DNA from: Bifidobacterium actinocoloniiforme DSM 22766
Lineage (GTDB): Bacteria; Actinomycetota; Actinomycetes; Actinomycetales; Bifidobacteriaceae
Direction: 5' to 3'
DNA: 64,000 nt
NCBI RefSeq assembly: GCF_001263395.1
Contig: NZ_CP011786.1
Location: forward strand, 620,001 to 684,000
This document shows, in pieces, positions 44,383 through 53,556 of the stretch. The notes under the pieces are model-generated. The model searched no databases. It saw only the letters and a list, made by a program, of their open reading frames with translations, and had not been told where the DNA came from. Every line of letters begins with the position of its first letter. The stretch's first letter is position 1. The translations under genes were made by a program, and so were the position numbers.

Positions 44383-46395
44383 ATGACACCTCACAATCCA
44401 GCACCGCCGACAGCCTGCGCACCGGACGCGGGTTTGGCCCTGATTCCCCGCCCGCGATCGCTGACGGCCACCGGTGGGGAGTTCCTCCTCCCCTTCCAGG
44501 GGCGGGTGTGCTACCAAGGGCCTATGGACGCTCAGTCCTGCCAGACAGGGGCCTTGCTCGCCGAGCAACTGACCGACGAAATCGAAGCGGCTTGCAGCTA
44601 CTCCTGGGATCATGCCCAAGGCTGCCTATGGTCAGCGGACCTGACCCTGGGCTTGGACCCTTCACTGAGCAAGCAGGCCTACCGGTTGACAATCGGCGGG
44701 CACCCAGCTGGTGAAGGAGCATCGTCGGCGCCCATCAGCCTTCTGGGCGGCGACCTGGACGGGCTGCGCTATGCGGTCCAAACCTTACGCCAGATACTGC
44801 GGCAGACCGGCGCTCTCCTGCCCTGCCTGACGATTGAGGACTCACCAGTCTTCCCGGTGCGTTCCTACAGCCTGGACGTCACCCGTGGCCGTGTCCCCAC
44901 CATGAACTGCCTCAAAGGGTGGGTCGATGCGCTGGCGCTATGCAAGTACAACCAGCTCCAACTCTACGTGGAGCACGCGTTCGCCTTCGATGGGATGAGC
45001 GAATCCTGGCGAGGCTGCTCCCCCCTGCTCCCGCAGGACATCATCGACCTGGATGCTTACTGCCGTTTGCAGGGAATTGAGCTGGTCCCCTCGTTATCCA
45101 CCTTCGGCCATCACTACGTCAACCTGCGCACCCGCACACTGCGCCGCTTGGGCGAATTCCCCGAAGACGCGGACCGGCCCTTCTCCTTCATCGAACGCCA
45201 GGAGCACCATACGCTTAACGTGGCGGAACCTGATTCCTTCGCATTCTCCACCGCCATCATCGACGCCTACGCCCAGCTCTTCACCAGCCGCCAATTCAAC
45301 ATCGGCGGCGATGAGACTTTCGACCTGGGCCGAGGCCGTTCAAAGCCCTTGGCTGACCAGGTGGGCGTCGATAAGCTTTACGCTGACTACCTGACCCGCC
45401 TGTGCGACCACTTGAGTTCCCAGGGCCGAGAGCCCATGTTCTGGGGCGACATCGCGGTCTCGATGCCCGCGATCCTGCCTCGTCTGCCCAAGAGCTGCCT
45501 CCTGCTCAACTGGCTCTACAGTCCAAGGGTGGATGACAGCAAGGTCAAGCTGGTGGCCGATATGGGTTTGCCTCAGTACGTGTGCTCCGCGGTGCAAGCG
45601 TGGAACGGTTTGCTGCCGCGTGTGTCCGACGCCTGGTCCAATATCTCCCGCCTGTCCGCTTACGGCCAGCGATACGGCGCCGTAGGCTCGATGGTGACCG
45701 ATTGGGGTGACTACGGTCATATCAACGATCCAGTCATGTCCCTGCCTGGCATGGCCTACAGCGCCCAGTGCTCCTGGGACACCCAGGGCCAGGACCAGCG
45801 CTCGTGCGACCGTGCCATCACCAGCTTGTTCTTTGCAGACCGGTCCGGAGCGAGCATGGCGGCCCTGGAGCATGCCAGCACCTGCCAAGCCTTCTCCTGG
45901 AGCGATTTGGTCACTTACTTGGAGTTGGACGACGGCAAGGGTGGCATCAACCAGGATGTGAGCCGGGTTGTGGGCCTGATCAAGGGACAGCAGGCCTGGC
46001 AAGGGGCCGATCAGACCGGTTTAGCCGGCGCCCGCCGCCGCTACTTGGAGATTTCGGCCGACTCCCTTACCGCCGTGCCGCAGACCAATGACCGTTTGAG
46101 TCAGGCGGCGCGCGATCTGGCCTCTTCCTTGAAGAGCCCTGCGGGCCAGCCTCTCCAGCTGGCGATTGAGGGGCAGCGTCTCTTCAATCTGCTGGGCTGG
46201 CAGCTGGCCCGGCGTGAGGGTCTGCTGGCGGATGCGAGCGGAGCTGGTGAGAGCGAGGCGCGGGCTCTGGCGGGAGGCCTGGAGACATGGTTCGAGGCCT
46301 ATCGGTCCCGCTGGCGGAAAGTGAGCCGCGAGGCCGAGCTGAGAAAGGTGGCGACCGTGGTCTGGGCCTTCGCTGACATGCTCCGTCAAGGTTGA
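44383..46395 (+). CDS. Beta-N-acetylhexosaminidase, GH20 family
   Basis: 670-residue exo-hydrolase releasing terminal beta-GlcNAc or GalNAc. Residues 15-160 form the GH20b-type N-terminal domain; the catalytic TIM barrel begins at VRSYSLDVTRGRVPTM and contains the Asp310-Glu311 pair in NIGGDETFDLG, in which Glu is the acid/base and Asp stabilises the acetamido group. Later WGDIAVSMPAILP and TDWGDYGH match barrel strands. There is no signal peptide, so it is cytosolic, fitting import of intact oligosaccharides followed by internal breakdown. It is co-oriented with the ROK gene 61 bp upstream and ends at a perfect stem-loop. Confidence 0.9.
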   Translation: MTPHNPAPPTACAPDAGLALIPRPRSLTATGGEFLLPFQGRVCYQGPMDAQSCQTGALLAEQLTDEIEAACSYSWDHAQGCLWSADLTLGLDPSLSKQAYRLTIGGHPAGEGASSAPISLLGGDLDGLRYAVQTLRQILRQTGALLPCLTIEDSPVFPVRSYSLDVTRGRVPTMNCLKGWVDALALCKYNQLQLYVEHAFAFDGMSESWRGCSPLLPQDIIDLDAYCRLQGIELVPSLSTFGHHYVNLRTRTLRRLGEFPEDADRPFSFIERQEHHTLNVAEPDSFAFSTAIIDAYAQLFTSRQFNIGGDETFDLGRGRSKPLADQVGVDKLYADYLTRLCDHLSSQGREPMFWGDIAVSMPAILPRLPKSCLLLNWLYSPRVDDSKVKLVADMGLPQYVCSAVQAWNGLLPRVSDAWSNISRLSAYGQRYGAVGSMVTDWGDYGHINDPVMSLPGMAYSAQCSWDTQGQDQRSCDRAITSLFFADRSGASMAALEHASTCQAFSWSDLVTYLELDDGKGGINQDVSRVVGLIKGQQAWQGADQTGLAGARRRYLEISADSLTAVPQTNDRLSQAARDLASSLKSPAGQPLQLAIEGQRLFNLLGWQLARREGLLADASGAGESEARALAGGLETWFEAYRSRWRKVSREAELRKVATVVWAFADMLRQG

Positions 46396-46454
46396 ACACC
46401 CATCCCACCTCGCGGCACCAGCCGAAGTCAGGCGTCGGCCTCCTGATGCATGAA

Positions 46455-46511
46455 CGGCGGCTCGGGGTTCATCCAGGAGTTCCTCACTCTCTGGCTAACC
46501 CCGAGCCGCCG
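46455..46511. terminator. 15-bp perfect stem-loop between convergent genes
   Basis: Arms CGGCGGCTCGGGGTT (46455-46469) and its exact complement (46497-46511) enclose a 27-nt loop with a small inner hairpin. It lies between the ends of the GH20 gene (+) and the amino-acid transporter operon (-) and probably terminates both. The T-run is minimal (CTTTCG on plus). Confidence 0.65.
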
Positions 46512-46553
46512 CTTTCGCCATAGGCAATGCCAGCGCTTGAATCTGCCCCGCCG

Positions 46554-47753
46554 TTAACGCTTTCCGCCGTCATCCTGACCGGATGGACCCTCGTCGTCGT
46601 GGTTCTCACCATGCTGGCTTGAATCGCGTTGGCCTGCGCCCTCCTGACGCGACAGCTTGCTGCGTAGGAAATCGGTGATTCCGTGGGCCTTAGCCTCCGC
46701 CTGTGACTCCAGGTGGGTGTCATCATAGCCTTGCATGTACCGCGTCTCCCGCCAGTGACGGATGGAGGCGTTTGTTCCGCGATGATGCACATGGTGCTGG
46801 AGAGGCGCGCCGCCGAAGCGGTCCTGATCCACCTCTTTGGCGACCGCGATCTGGTTGACGTTCGAGGCGTCCATAATGGCCAGGGGCGGAACCGGTTCGA
46901 CATCAACCGGCGCTGCAGGGGCAGCGGTGCGCTTCTGCATGCGCTCTGGCAGGATTCGCGCCAACTTGGACAGGAAGGAGCATGCCACAAAGTAGATGAC
47001 AGCTGCCACGACCAGGGTTTGGAGGATGTTGAAGTGCATCGAACCCAGACGCCGGGACTCCTGAAGGAGGTCGGTGTACATGATGATCGAGCCCAGTGCC
47101 GTGTCCTTCAACACGACGACCAGCTGGGTGACCGCTGCTGGCAGCATGGCGTAGACGGCCTGAGGCACCTCCACCTGCATCAGCGACTGGGTCTGCGTCA
47201 GCCCCAAAGCCAAGCAGGCTTCCCTCTGGCCGCCGGGCAGGTTGCCCACGCCGGAGCGGACCAGCTCGGCCACGACTGAACCGTTGTAGAGAATCAAGGC
47301 GAGCACCACGGCCCAGTAGGAGGCCTCGCTGACGCCGGAGAATGCGAACCAGCGCCAGAAGAAAATCATCAGCATCAGGACAGGCACGGCCCTGCAGAAC
47401 TCCACGACGACCCCCGAGACCGCCCGCACGATCACAGAGGGCAGGAGGCGGCCGATGCCGAAGAGAAAGCCGAAAACGACCGAGCCGATCACCGCCACGA
47501 TCGAGGCTTTGATGGTCAGCCAGAGACCAGGCAGGTAGAAGTCGGTCCAGGCTTCGGTGTCCAAGGCAGGCTTCCACAGGTCCCATGCGAGCTGGTTCTC
47601 GCCATCCGGCGGATTGTGCAGGCGCAAGAGAATCAGAACGACGATCAAGGCGAAAACCACGGCCGCGATCCAGTTGACGATTTTAATCTTGCGCAAGCCC
47701 TTGGGCCCTGGTTGGTCGAACAGGAGGGAGCTTTCATTATTTAACTTGGCCAA
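46554..47753 (-). CDS. gluD: Amino-acid ABC transporter permease, GluD-like, with long tail
   Basis: 399-residue permease of a polar amino-acid importer. The membrane domain spans about residues 25-285, with the EAA-loop region reading EACLALGLTQTQSLMQVEVPQAVYAMLPA, in parts EACLALGLTQTQ. About 100 extra C-terminal residues follow, charged and histidine-containing (LQHHVHHRGT), without membrane segments and absent from typical permeases. The start is TTG at 47753, with AGGAGGTGA 9 nt upstream. It is the last gene of the operon. The name follows the gluABCD order known from Corynebacterium; glutamate as substrate is likely but not proven. Confidence 0.85.
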   Translation of the reverse strand: MAKLNNESSLLFDQPGPKGLRKIKIVNWIAAVVFALIVVLILLRLHNPPDGENQLAWDLWKPALDTEAWTDFYLPGLWLTIKASIVAVIGSVVFGFLFGIGRLLPSVIVRAVSGVVVEFCRAVPVLMLMIFFWRWFAFSGVSEASYWAVVLALILYNGSVVAELVRSGVGNLPGGQREACLALGLTQTQSLMQVEVPQAVYAMLPAAVTQLVVVLKDTALGSIIMYTDLLQESRRLGSMHFNILQTLVVAAVIYFVACSFLSKLARILPERMQKRTAAPAAPVDVEPVPPLAIMDASNVNQIAVAKEVDQDRFGGAPLQHHVHHRGTNASIRHWRETRYMQGYDDTHLESQAEAKAHGITDFLRSKLSRQEGAGQRDSSQHGENHDDEGPSGQDDGGKR

Positions 47754-47759
47754 GGTGAA

Positions 47760-48437
47760 TCACCTCCTGACGGCTAGCTTGTTGGATAAGAAGGTGGTCA
47801 AGGCCCCGACCGGCAGGACCAGGATTACGTATCCCAGGGCGAAAATCAGGAAGATGGCGACGATCGAGTTGGCATGGAATTCAATCATTTCGCTCATCAG
47901 GGAGGAGGATTCAGTGGCCACGGAGGCGGCGGCCGCGACGGTCGAGTTCTTGAGCAGGGCGATGAAAGTGTTGCCCAAGGGCGCCACCGATCCACGGAAA
48001 GCCTGGGGCATGATCACCTGGGTGGCCGACTGGGTGAAACTCAGACCCAAGGCCCGAGCCGCCTCAGCCTGGCCCAAGGGCACCGTGTTGATGCCTGAGC
48101 GCAGGGACTCGCAGACGAAAGCCGCCGTGTACAAGGAAAGGCCAACAACCGCCAGCCAGAAGAAGTTGACCGAGAACTTGTCCGAGAAACTCAGCTTGAG
48201 CTGTGCGAAGGCCCCAAGGACCATGAACACCATGATGATGGTCAGAGGCATGTTCTGGAAGAACTCCACATAGCCCGAAGCCACCTTCCTAAGCGAGGAG
48301 ACCGGGGCTATGCGCATGATGACCAGGATGATGCCTAGGATCAGGGAGAAGAGGGCGGACCACAGGGTCAGCTCGATGTTGACCAGGAAGGCTCCTGGGA
48401 TGTCGTACTCGCTGAAGAGTTGGATGATGGCTCCCAT
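47760..48437 (-). CDS. gluC: Amino-acid ABC transporter permease, GluC-like
   Basis: 225-residue His/Glu/Gln-type permease with about five helices. The typical EAARALGLSFTQSATQVIMPQAF sequence (in parts EAARALGLSFTQS, VIMPQAF) is the cytoplasmic loop that contacts the ATPase. It begins directly at the gluB stop codon (TAAATG) with GGAGGG in the gluB tail, and ends 6 bp before gluD. It should form the membrane heterodimer with GluD, working with the lipoprotein GluB and ATPase GluA. Confidence 0.9.
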   Translation of the reverse strand: MGAIIQLFSEYDIPGAFLVNIELTLWSALFSLILGIILVIMRIAPVSSLRKVASGYVEFFQNMPLTIIMVFMVLGAFAQLKLSFSDKFSVNFFWLAVVGLSLYTAAFVCESLRSGINTVPLGQAEAARALGLSFTQSATQVIMPQAFRGSVAPLGNTFIALLKNSTVAAAASVATESSSLMSEMIEFHANSIVAIFLIFALGYVILVLPVGALTTFLSNKLAVRR

Positions 48438-49289
48438 TTACTCGCCCTCCTTCGGCCTTGGAGGGTTGTATTTAAGGTCCGGCTTGAAGTGCGCGCCCCG
48501 GGTATTCTCCTCCAGGGCACGCTGCCAGGAACCGTTGGCGATCATCTCGCTCAGGGCGGCGTTGATTTTGGTAGCCAAGGCCTTGTCGCCCTTCTTGATG
48601 CCCACCCCGTAATACTCCTGGGTGAAGGGTTTGCCGACCAGCTGCAGACGGCCGCGGGCCGACGATGCCAGGCCCGCCAGGATGATGTCGTCGGTAGTGA
48701 CCGCGTCCACGATGCCGGAGAAGAGGGCGGTGGCGCACTCGGCGTAGCCAGGCTGCTCCATCAGCTGCACCTGGGAGGCGAACCGCTCCTTGACTGTGAC
48801 CGCCGAAGTGGAGCCGGTCACCGAGCACAGGCGCTTACCGTTCAGGTCCTGGGGCCCTTTGATGCCGGTCTCACCGGTGCGCACCATCAGGTCCTGGCCC
48901 GCCACAAAGTAGGGGCCGGCGAAGGAGACGGCCTTCTTGCGCTCGTCAGTGATTGAGTACGTGGCCAGGATCATGTCCACGTCGCCGTTCTGAAGCATGG
49001 CCTCCCTCTGCTTGGAGGGGGCCTCCTTCCAGATGATGTCGTCCTCGCTGTAGCCGAGCTTCTTGGCGATGTACTTGGCCACGTCCACGTCGAAGCCCAC
49101 ATAGGTGCCGGACTTCTTGAAGCCCAGGCCCGGCTGGTCGAACTTGATGCCTATCCGAATCTTGCCCTCCTCCTTGTCCGACCCGCAGGCCGTCAGGGAG
49201 AAGACGCAAGCGAGGGCGCACAAGGCCGCTAGCAGGGCTTTCGCCACCGCCCGCCCGCGCGCGCTGAGCTTCCATACCGTACTGCTCAT
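48438..49289 (-). CDS. gluB: Amino-acid-binding lipoprotein, GluB-like
   Basis: 283-residue extracellular solute-binding protein anchored by lipid. The signal peptide ends in a lipobox (FSLTACGSD; the Cys would be lipidated). The mature part starts KIRIGIKFDQPGLGFKKSG and continues VGFDVDVAKYIAKKLG, typical of glutamate/aspartate-binding family 3 proteins. DMILATYSITDERKK and GSTSAVTVKERF are further family motifs. The start is placed at the ATG at 49289, after AGAGAAG; upstream in-frame starts lack ribosome sites. It lies between the ATPase and permease genes of the same operon. Confidence 0.92.
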   Translation of the reverse strand: MSSTVWKLSARGRAVAKALLAALCALACVFSLTACGSDKEEGKIRIGIKFDQPGLGFKKSGTYVGFDVDVAKYIAKKLGYSEDDIIWKEAPSKQREAMLQNGDVDMILATYSITDERKKAVSFAGPYFVAGQDLMVRTGETGIKGPQDLNGKRLCSVTGSTSAVTVKERFASQVQLMEQPGYAECATALFSGIVDAVTTDDIILAGLASSARGRLQLVGKPFTQEYYGVGIKKGDKALATKINAALSEMIANGSWQRALEENTRGAHFKPDLKYNPPRPKEGE

Positions 49290-49328
49290 CCGTTCGTCTT
49301 CTCTCGTCTCATACATTAGCGCCAAAAC

Positions 49329-50141
49329 TCAGTGGGTCAGGATCTTGGAGAGGAATTCCTGGGCCCGCTCGCTCTGGGGGTGGTCGAAGAATTCGTCAGG
49401 CTTGCCTTCTTCCAGGATGCGCCCATCCGCCATAAAGACGATCCTGTCGGCTGCCTTGCGGGCGAAGCCCATCTCGTGTGTGACGCAAATCATCGTCATG
49501 CCCTCCTGGGCCAGCTCGATCATCACGTCCAGGACCTCGTTGACCATCTCCGGGTCGAGGGCCGAGGTCGGCTCGTCGAAGAGCATGATCTTCGGTTTCA
49601 TGGCCAAGGCGCGAGCGATGGCGACGCGCTGCTGCTGGCCGCCGGAGAGCTGGGAGGGCATCTTGGAAGCCTGGGACTGCACGCCCACGCGAGCCAGAAG
49701 GTCCATGGCATAGTCCTCGGCGTCCTTGCGGGCCATGTGCCGCACCTTGATCGGCGCCAGGGTCACGTTCTCCAGTATGGTCTTATTCGCAAAGAGGTTA
49801 AAGGACTGGAAGACCATGCCCACCTCGGCCCGCAGTCGGGCCAGGTCCTTGCCTTCCTCAGGCAGGAGTTCGCCATCGATCCGGATGACTCCCGAGTCGA
49901 TGGATTCCAGCCTGTTGATTGTGCGGCACATGGTTGATTTGCCGGATCCGGAGGGGCCGACCACGACAAGGACCTCGCCCTGGCAGACCTGCAGGTTGAT
50001 GTCTTTCAGAACATGGAGGCGGCCGTAGTGCTTCTCGACATGGGCCAGCTCCACCAGCGGCCGAGCGCCCTCGGAGTCCGCCTGCACGGCTTGAACGGGC
50101 GCAAGCCCCGCCGCCGTTTGCTGTGTATTGGATTCGCTCAT
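49329..50141 (-). CDS. gluA: Amino-acid ABC transporter ATPase, GluA-like
   Basis: 270-residue ATP-binding subunit, first gene of the importer operon. It has Walker [14 protein letters not shown]-loop MVFQSFNLF, signature LSGGQQQR, Walker [15 protein letters not shown] and H-loop VTHEMGFA, all intact. A 28-residue Ala/Gln-rich N-terminal extension precedes the family start ([12 protein letters not shown]). No ribosome site lies before the ATG at 50141, whereas a TACAAT box lies about 9 bp upstream, so the mRNA may be nearly leaderless. Energises uptake of glutamate or a related polar amino acid. Confidence 0.92.
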   Translation of the reverse strand: MSESNTQQTAAGLAPVQAVQADSEGARPLVELAHVEKHYGRLHVLKDINLQVCQGEVLVVVGPSGSGKSTMCRTINRLESIDSGVIRIDGELLPEEGKDLARLRAEVGMVFQSFNLFANKTILENVTLAPIKVRHMARKDAEDYAMDLLARVGVQSQASKMPSQLSGGQQQRVAIARALAMKPKIMLFDEPTSALDPEMVNEVLDVMIELAQEGMTMICVTHEMGFARKAADRIVFMADGRILEEGKPDEFFDHPQSERAQEFLSKILTH

Positions 50142-50225
50142 ATATCAGCATTGTAGCCATAGCAGGTAACAGGCGCGGGGCTTTCGATTACAGGCGCGTA
50201 AACGACCGGCTGCAGGGTTGAAGGA

Positions 50226-52022
50226 CTACTGCTCGGCCTCCGGGTCGTAGTCCACACCGGTCTCAGCCCGCTGCTCAGGCGGAATCGGAGCTGGGGCTCC
50301 GGTCATGGGATCCTGGCCGCCACCGGATTTGGGGAAGGCGATGACGTCGCGAATCGAGCCGACCCCAGCCAGGATTTGCGCCACGCGGTCCCATCCGAAG
50401 GCGATACCGGCGTGGGGCGGCGCACCGTACTTGAAGGCCTCAAGCAGGAAGCCGAACTTCTCCTGCGCCTCTTGTGCACCGATTCCCAGGACCTTCAAGA
50501 CCCGGTCCTGGATGTCGGTGCGATGGATACGCACCGAACCGCCACCGATCTCCTCGCCGTTGCACACGATGTCGTAGGAATCGCTCATCGCATGCTCAGG
50601 GTCCAGGTCGAAACGGTCGATCCAGTCAGCTGAGGGCATAGTGAACGGGTGGTGCATGGAGGTCCACTTCGAGTGGCCCACAGCCACATCATCGTCATCC
50701 GGGTCGTCGGTGGGCTTGAACAGGGGGAAGTCCACCACCCAGGTCAGGGCGAACTCGTCAGGCTTGAGGAGTCCTTGCCTGCGGGCGATCTCCACACGCA
50801 CCGCGCCCAAGAGCAGCTGGGAGGAGGCGCGCGGGCCAGCGGCGAAGAAGACCGCGTCCCCGTCCTTGGCGCCCACCGCCGCTTGCAACCCTTCGCGCTC
50901 GGCGGCTGAAAGGTTCTTGGCCACTGGGCCCTTGAGCTCTCCACCGCCGGAGAACTGCACGTAGGCCAGACCCTTGGCCCCACGCTGGCGGGCCCAATCC
51001 TGCCAGGCGTCGAACTGCCGACGGGGCAGGCTGGCCCCGCCCTCAAAGACGACAGCTCCTACATAGGGAGCCTGGAAGACACGGAACGGTGTGTCCTTGA
51101 AGTAGTCGGTCATCTCGACGATCTGGTTACCGAAGCGCAGGTCGGGCTTGTCCGAGCCGTACTTATCCATAGCGTCTTGCCAGGAGATGCGCCCAATCGG
51201 CAACTTGACCTCGTAGCCCGCGGCCTTCCAAATCGCGGCAATGACCTGCTCGGCCATGGCCATCACGTCATCCTGGGAGGCGAAGGACATCTCGATGTCC
51301 AACTGGGTGAACTCCGGCTGGCGGTCGGCTCGGAAATCCTCGTCACGGTAGCAGCGGGCGATCTGGTAGTAGCGCTCAAAACCGCCAACCATCAGCAGCT
51401 GCTTCAACAGCTGTGGAGACTGGGGCAGGGCGTACCAGGACCCAGGCACCAGGCGGGCCGGGACCAAGAAGTCGCGCGCCCCCTCAGGCGTGGACTTGAT
51501 CAAAGTGGGCGTCTCGATCTCGCAGAAATCCATCTTGTCCAGGGCCGCCCGTGCCGCGGCGCTCATTTTCGAGCGCAGGCGGATGGTCCTTTGCATGGAG
51601 GGGCGACGCAGGTCCAGGTAGCGGTACTTCAGCCGGATGTCCTCACCGGGAAGCTTATTCTCCGCTTCGTTCTCCAGGGCTGTGGACACCTGGAAGGGCA
51701 AGGCGTCGGACTTGGCCAGGACGGTGATGGACTGCGCGACGATCTCGATGTGCCCAGTGGCCAGGTGCTCGTTGTCGTTGCCTTCCGGGCGGGCGCGGAC
51801 TTCGCCGGTCACCTCAATCACATACTCGGAACGCAAGGGCCGCGCCTGCTCCTCGTCGTAGATGACGATTTGGACCAGGCCTGTCCGATCGCGCAGGTCT
51901 ATGAAGGCCACTCCGCCGTGATCCCGGCGCCGATCCACCCATCCAGCGACCGTGACTGCATGCCCGATCTCCTTCTCGGTGACTTCAGTGGCGTAGTGGG
52001 TTCTGTAAGCCGACTGGCTCAT
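50226..52022 (-). CDS. aspS: Aspartyl-tRNA synthetase
   Basis: Class II synthetase charging tRNA-Asp, 598 residues, the bacterial form with an inserted GAD domain. N-terminal OB-fold anticodon-binding domain ([24 protein letters not shown], in parts [11 protein letters not shown]); class II motif 2 as [20 protein letters not shown] ([11 protein letters not shown]); motif 3 as GIAFGWDRV. The start is the ATG at 52022 after GAGGAAG. Bifidobacteria often need a non-discriminating AspRS if AsnRS is absent; that cannot be decided here. It is 42 bp downstream of hisS and probably co-transcribed. Confidence 0.96.
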   Translation of the reverse strand: MSQSAYRTHYATEVTEKEIGHAVTVAGWVDRRRDHGGVAFIDLRDRTGLVQIVIYDEEQARPLRSEYVIEVTGEVRARPEGNDNEHLATGHIEIVAQSITVLAKSDALPFQVSTALENEAENKLPGEDIRLKYRYLDLRRPSMQRTIRLRSKMSAAARAALDKMDFCEIETPTLIKSTPEGARDFLVPARLVPGSWYALPQSPQLLKQLLMVGGFERYYQIARCYRDEDFRADRQPEFTQLDIEMSFASQDDVMAMAEQVIAAIWKAAGYEVKLPIGRISWQDAMDKYGSDKPDLRFGNQIVEMTDYFKDTPFRVFQAPYVGAVVFEGGASLPRRQFDAWQDWARQRGAKGLAYVQFSGGGELKGPVAKNLSAAEREGLQAAVGAKDGDAVFFAAGPRASSQLLLGAVRVEIARRQGLLKPDEFALTWVVDFPLFKPTDDPDDDDVAVGHSKWTSMHHPFTMPSADWIDRFDLDPEHAMSDSYDIVCNGEEIGGGSVRIHRTDIQDRVLKVLGIGAQEAQEKFGFLLEAFKYGAPPHAGIAFGWDRVAQILAGVGSIRDVIAFPKSGGGQDPMTGAPAPIPPEQRAETGVDYDPEAEQ

Positions 52023-52064
52023 GCTTCCTCGTTCCTCCATCCAGGCTGGGCCCGCCCTCTGCGG

Positions 52065-53465
52065 TCAGTCTGCGTCAGACAGTGATTGCACGCTCTGCTG
52101 GGAAAACAGGCTATCCGGCGTCCACGACACGACTTGCGCGGGCTCCTGACTGCCAGTGACGATGTTCTTGACCTGGTCCCCGTCAGCTTCGTCACCGGGC
52201 TGGGCCGGGAACCAGACGTAGGGGATGCCCAGATGATCGGCGTATTTGATCTGCTTGCCGATCTTGGCGGCGGTAGGGGCCACATCGGCTGCGATCCCCC
52301 GCTGGCGCAGGGCGTCTGCTATGTGATTGCTGCGGGAGCGGTCATCCTCATTCCAGACCGCCACCAGGACCGCCGCCGGGGACACCCGTGACGCATGGGC
52401 CCCGGCTTGGGAGAGCATGTAGGACAGGAGACGGGACAGTCCTATCGACAGGCCTACGCCCGGGTAGACGCGCGAACCTTGGGAGGCCAGGTTGTCGTAG
52501 CGGCCGCCTGAGCAGATGGAGCCCAAGGATTCGGCACCCTCCAGGAAGGTCTCATAGACCGAGCCGGTGTAGTAGTCCAGGCCGCGGGCGATTTTAAGGT
52601 CAGCGACGACGGCCCCGGGGCGGATTCGAGCCGCTTCGTCCACAATCATGGCCAGGGTGTCCAGCCCCTGCCGGGCCAGAGCGTACGACTGGCTGTCCTC
52701 CTCGATGCCGTGGCTGGAGCATAGGCGGTCGAATCCATCCCTGAGCTCCTCGCCGTCGTCGGCGGTCAGCCCGGCCAGCTCCAGGCAAGCGGTAGCCTGG
52801 GCCTGGCTGGCCCCGCACTGGGAGACCAGGAGCTTGCAGACCTCATCAGGGCCGATCTTGTCAAGCTTGTCGATCTCGCGCAGGACGCCCTCGATGTCGG
52901 TCAGGCCCAAGCCTCGGTAGAAGCCTTCTGAGAGCTTGCGATTGTTGGCGTGCACCGTGGCCTTGGGGCAGCCGTAGGGGCGGAGCGCCTCGAGGGCGGA
53001 GACCATCACCAAGGGCAGTTCCACCTCGTAGTGGTCAGGCAGCTCCCCATTGCCGATCACGTCGATGTCGGCCTGGACGAACTCACGGAAACGACCTTCC
53101 TGGGGCCGCTCACCACGCCATACCTTTTGAATCTGCCAGCGCTTGAAGGGGAAGGTCAAATCCCCCGAATGCTCCAGCACGTAGCGAGACAGGGGCACGG
53201 TCAGGTCGAAGTGGAGCCCCAAACGGTCCTCGACCGGCTTACCGTCCTCGTGCCCCACCTCCTGCAAACGGCTCAGCAGATATATCTCCTTGCTGGTATC
53301 GCCTTTTTTGAGCAAGGAGGAGCCGGGTTCGACCGCCCTGGTCTCGATGCCCACGAAGCCGTTGAGCTCGAAGACATGCCGTAGCGTGTCAATCATGGTC
53401 TGCTCCACCACCCGCTGGGAGGGGAGCCACTCGGGAAATCCGGATAATGATGCGCCTTTAGCCAT
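52065..53465 (-). CDS. hisS: Histidyl-tRNA synthetase
   Basis: Class II synthetase, 466 residues. The N-terminus carries FPEWLPSQRVVEQTMIDTLR and the motif 1 region; motif 2 reads WRGERPQEGRFREFVQADIDVIG (in parts RGERPQEGRFREF); the histidine-specific motif is LKIARGLDYYTG; motif 3 is GVGLSIGLSRL. A C-terminal anticodon-binding domain follows. The ATG at 53465 has GGGAG close by, and an AT-rich TATTAT lies about 9 bp further up, so the leader must be very short. It is divergent from the DUF349 gene and leads into aspS. Confidence 0.95.
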   Translation of the reverse strand: MAKGASLSGFPEWLPSQRVVEQTMIDTLRHVFELNGFVGIETRAVEPGSSLLKKGDTSKEIYLLSRLQEVGHEDGKPVEDRLGLHFDLTVPLSRYVLEHSGDLTFPFKRWQIQKVWRGERPQEGRFREFVQADIDVIGNGELPDHYEVELPLVMVSALEALRPYGCPKATVHANNRKLSEGFYRGLGLTDIEGVLREIDKLDKIGPDEVCKLLVSQCGASQAQATACLELAGLTADDGEELRDGFDRLCSSHGIEEDSQSYALARQGLDTLAMIVDEAARIRPGAVVADLKIARGLDYYTGSVYETFLEGAESLGSICSGGRYDNLASQGSRVYPGVGLSIGLSRLLSYMLSQAGAHASRVSPAAVLVAVWNEDDRSRSNHIADALRQRGIAADVAPTAAKIGKQIKYADHLGIPYVWFPAQPGDEADGDQVKNIVTGSQEPAQVVSWTPDSLFSQQSVQSLSDAD

Positions 53466-53556
53466 AGCTCCCTATAATAGGAGGTAGAGGGGAGAAGTGG
53501 CGCTAACGCGCGGTGCTTCCCCCCGTCTCCACCTCACAAGCTTAAAGGAGCTGGCA

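Noticed and set aside
53473-53478. TATAAT taken as evidence for a strong DUF349 promoter
   Set aside because: There is no matching -35 box; the same AT patch can also serve hisS on the other strand, so it is mentioned only as a candidate.
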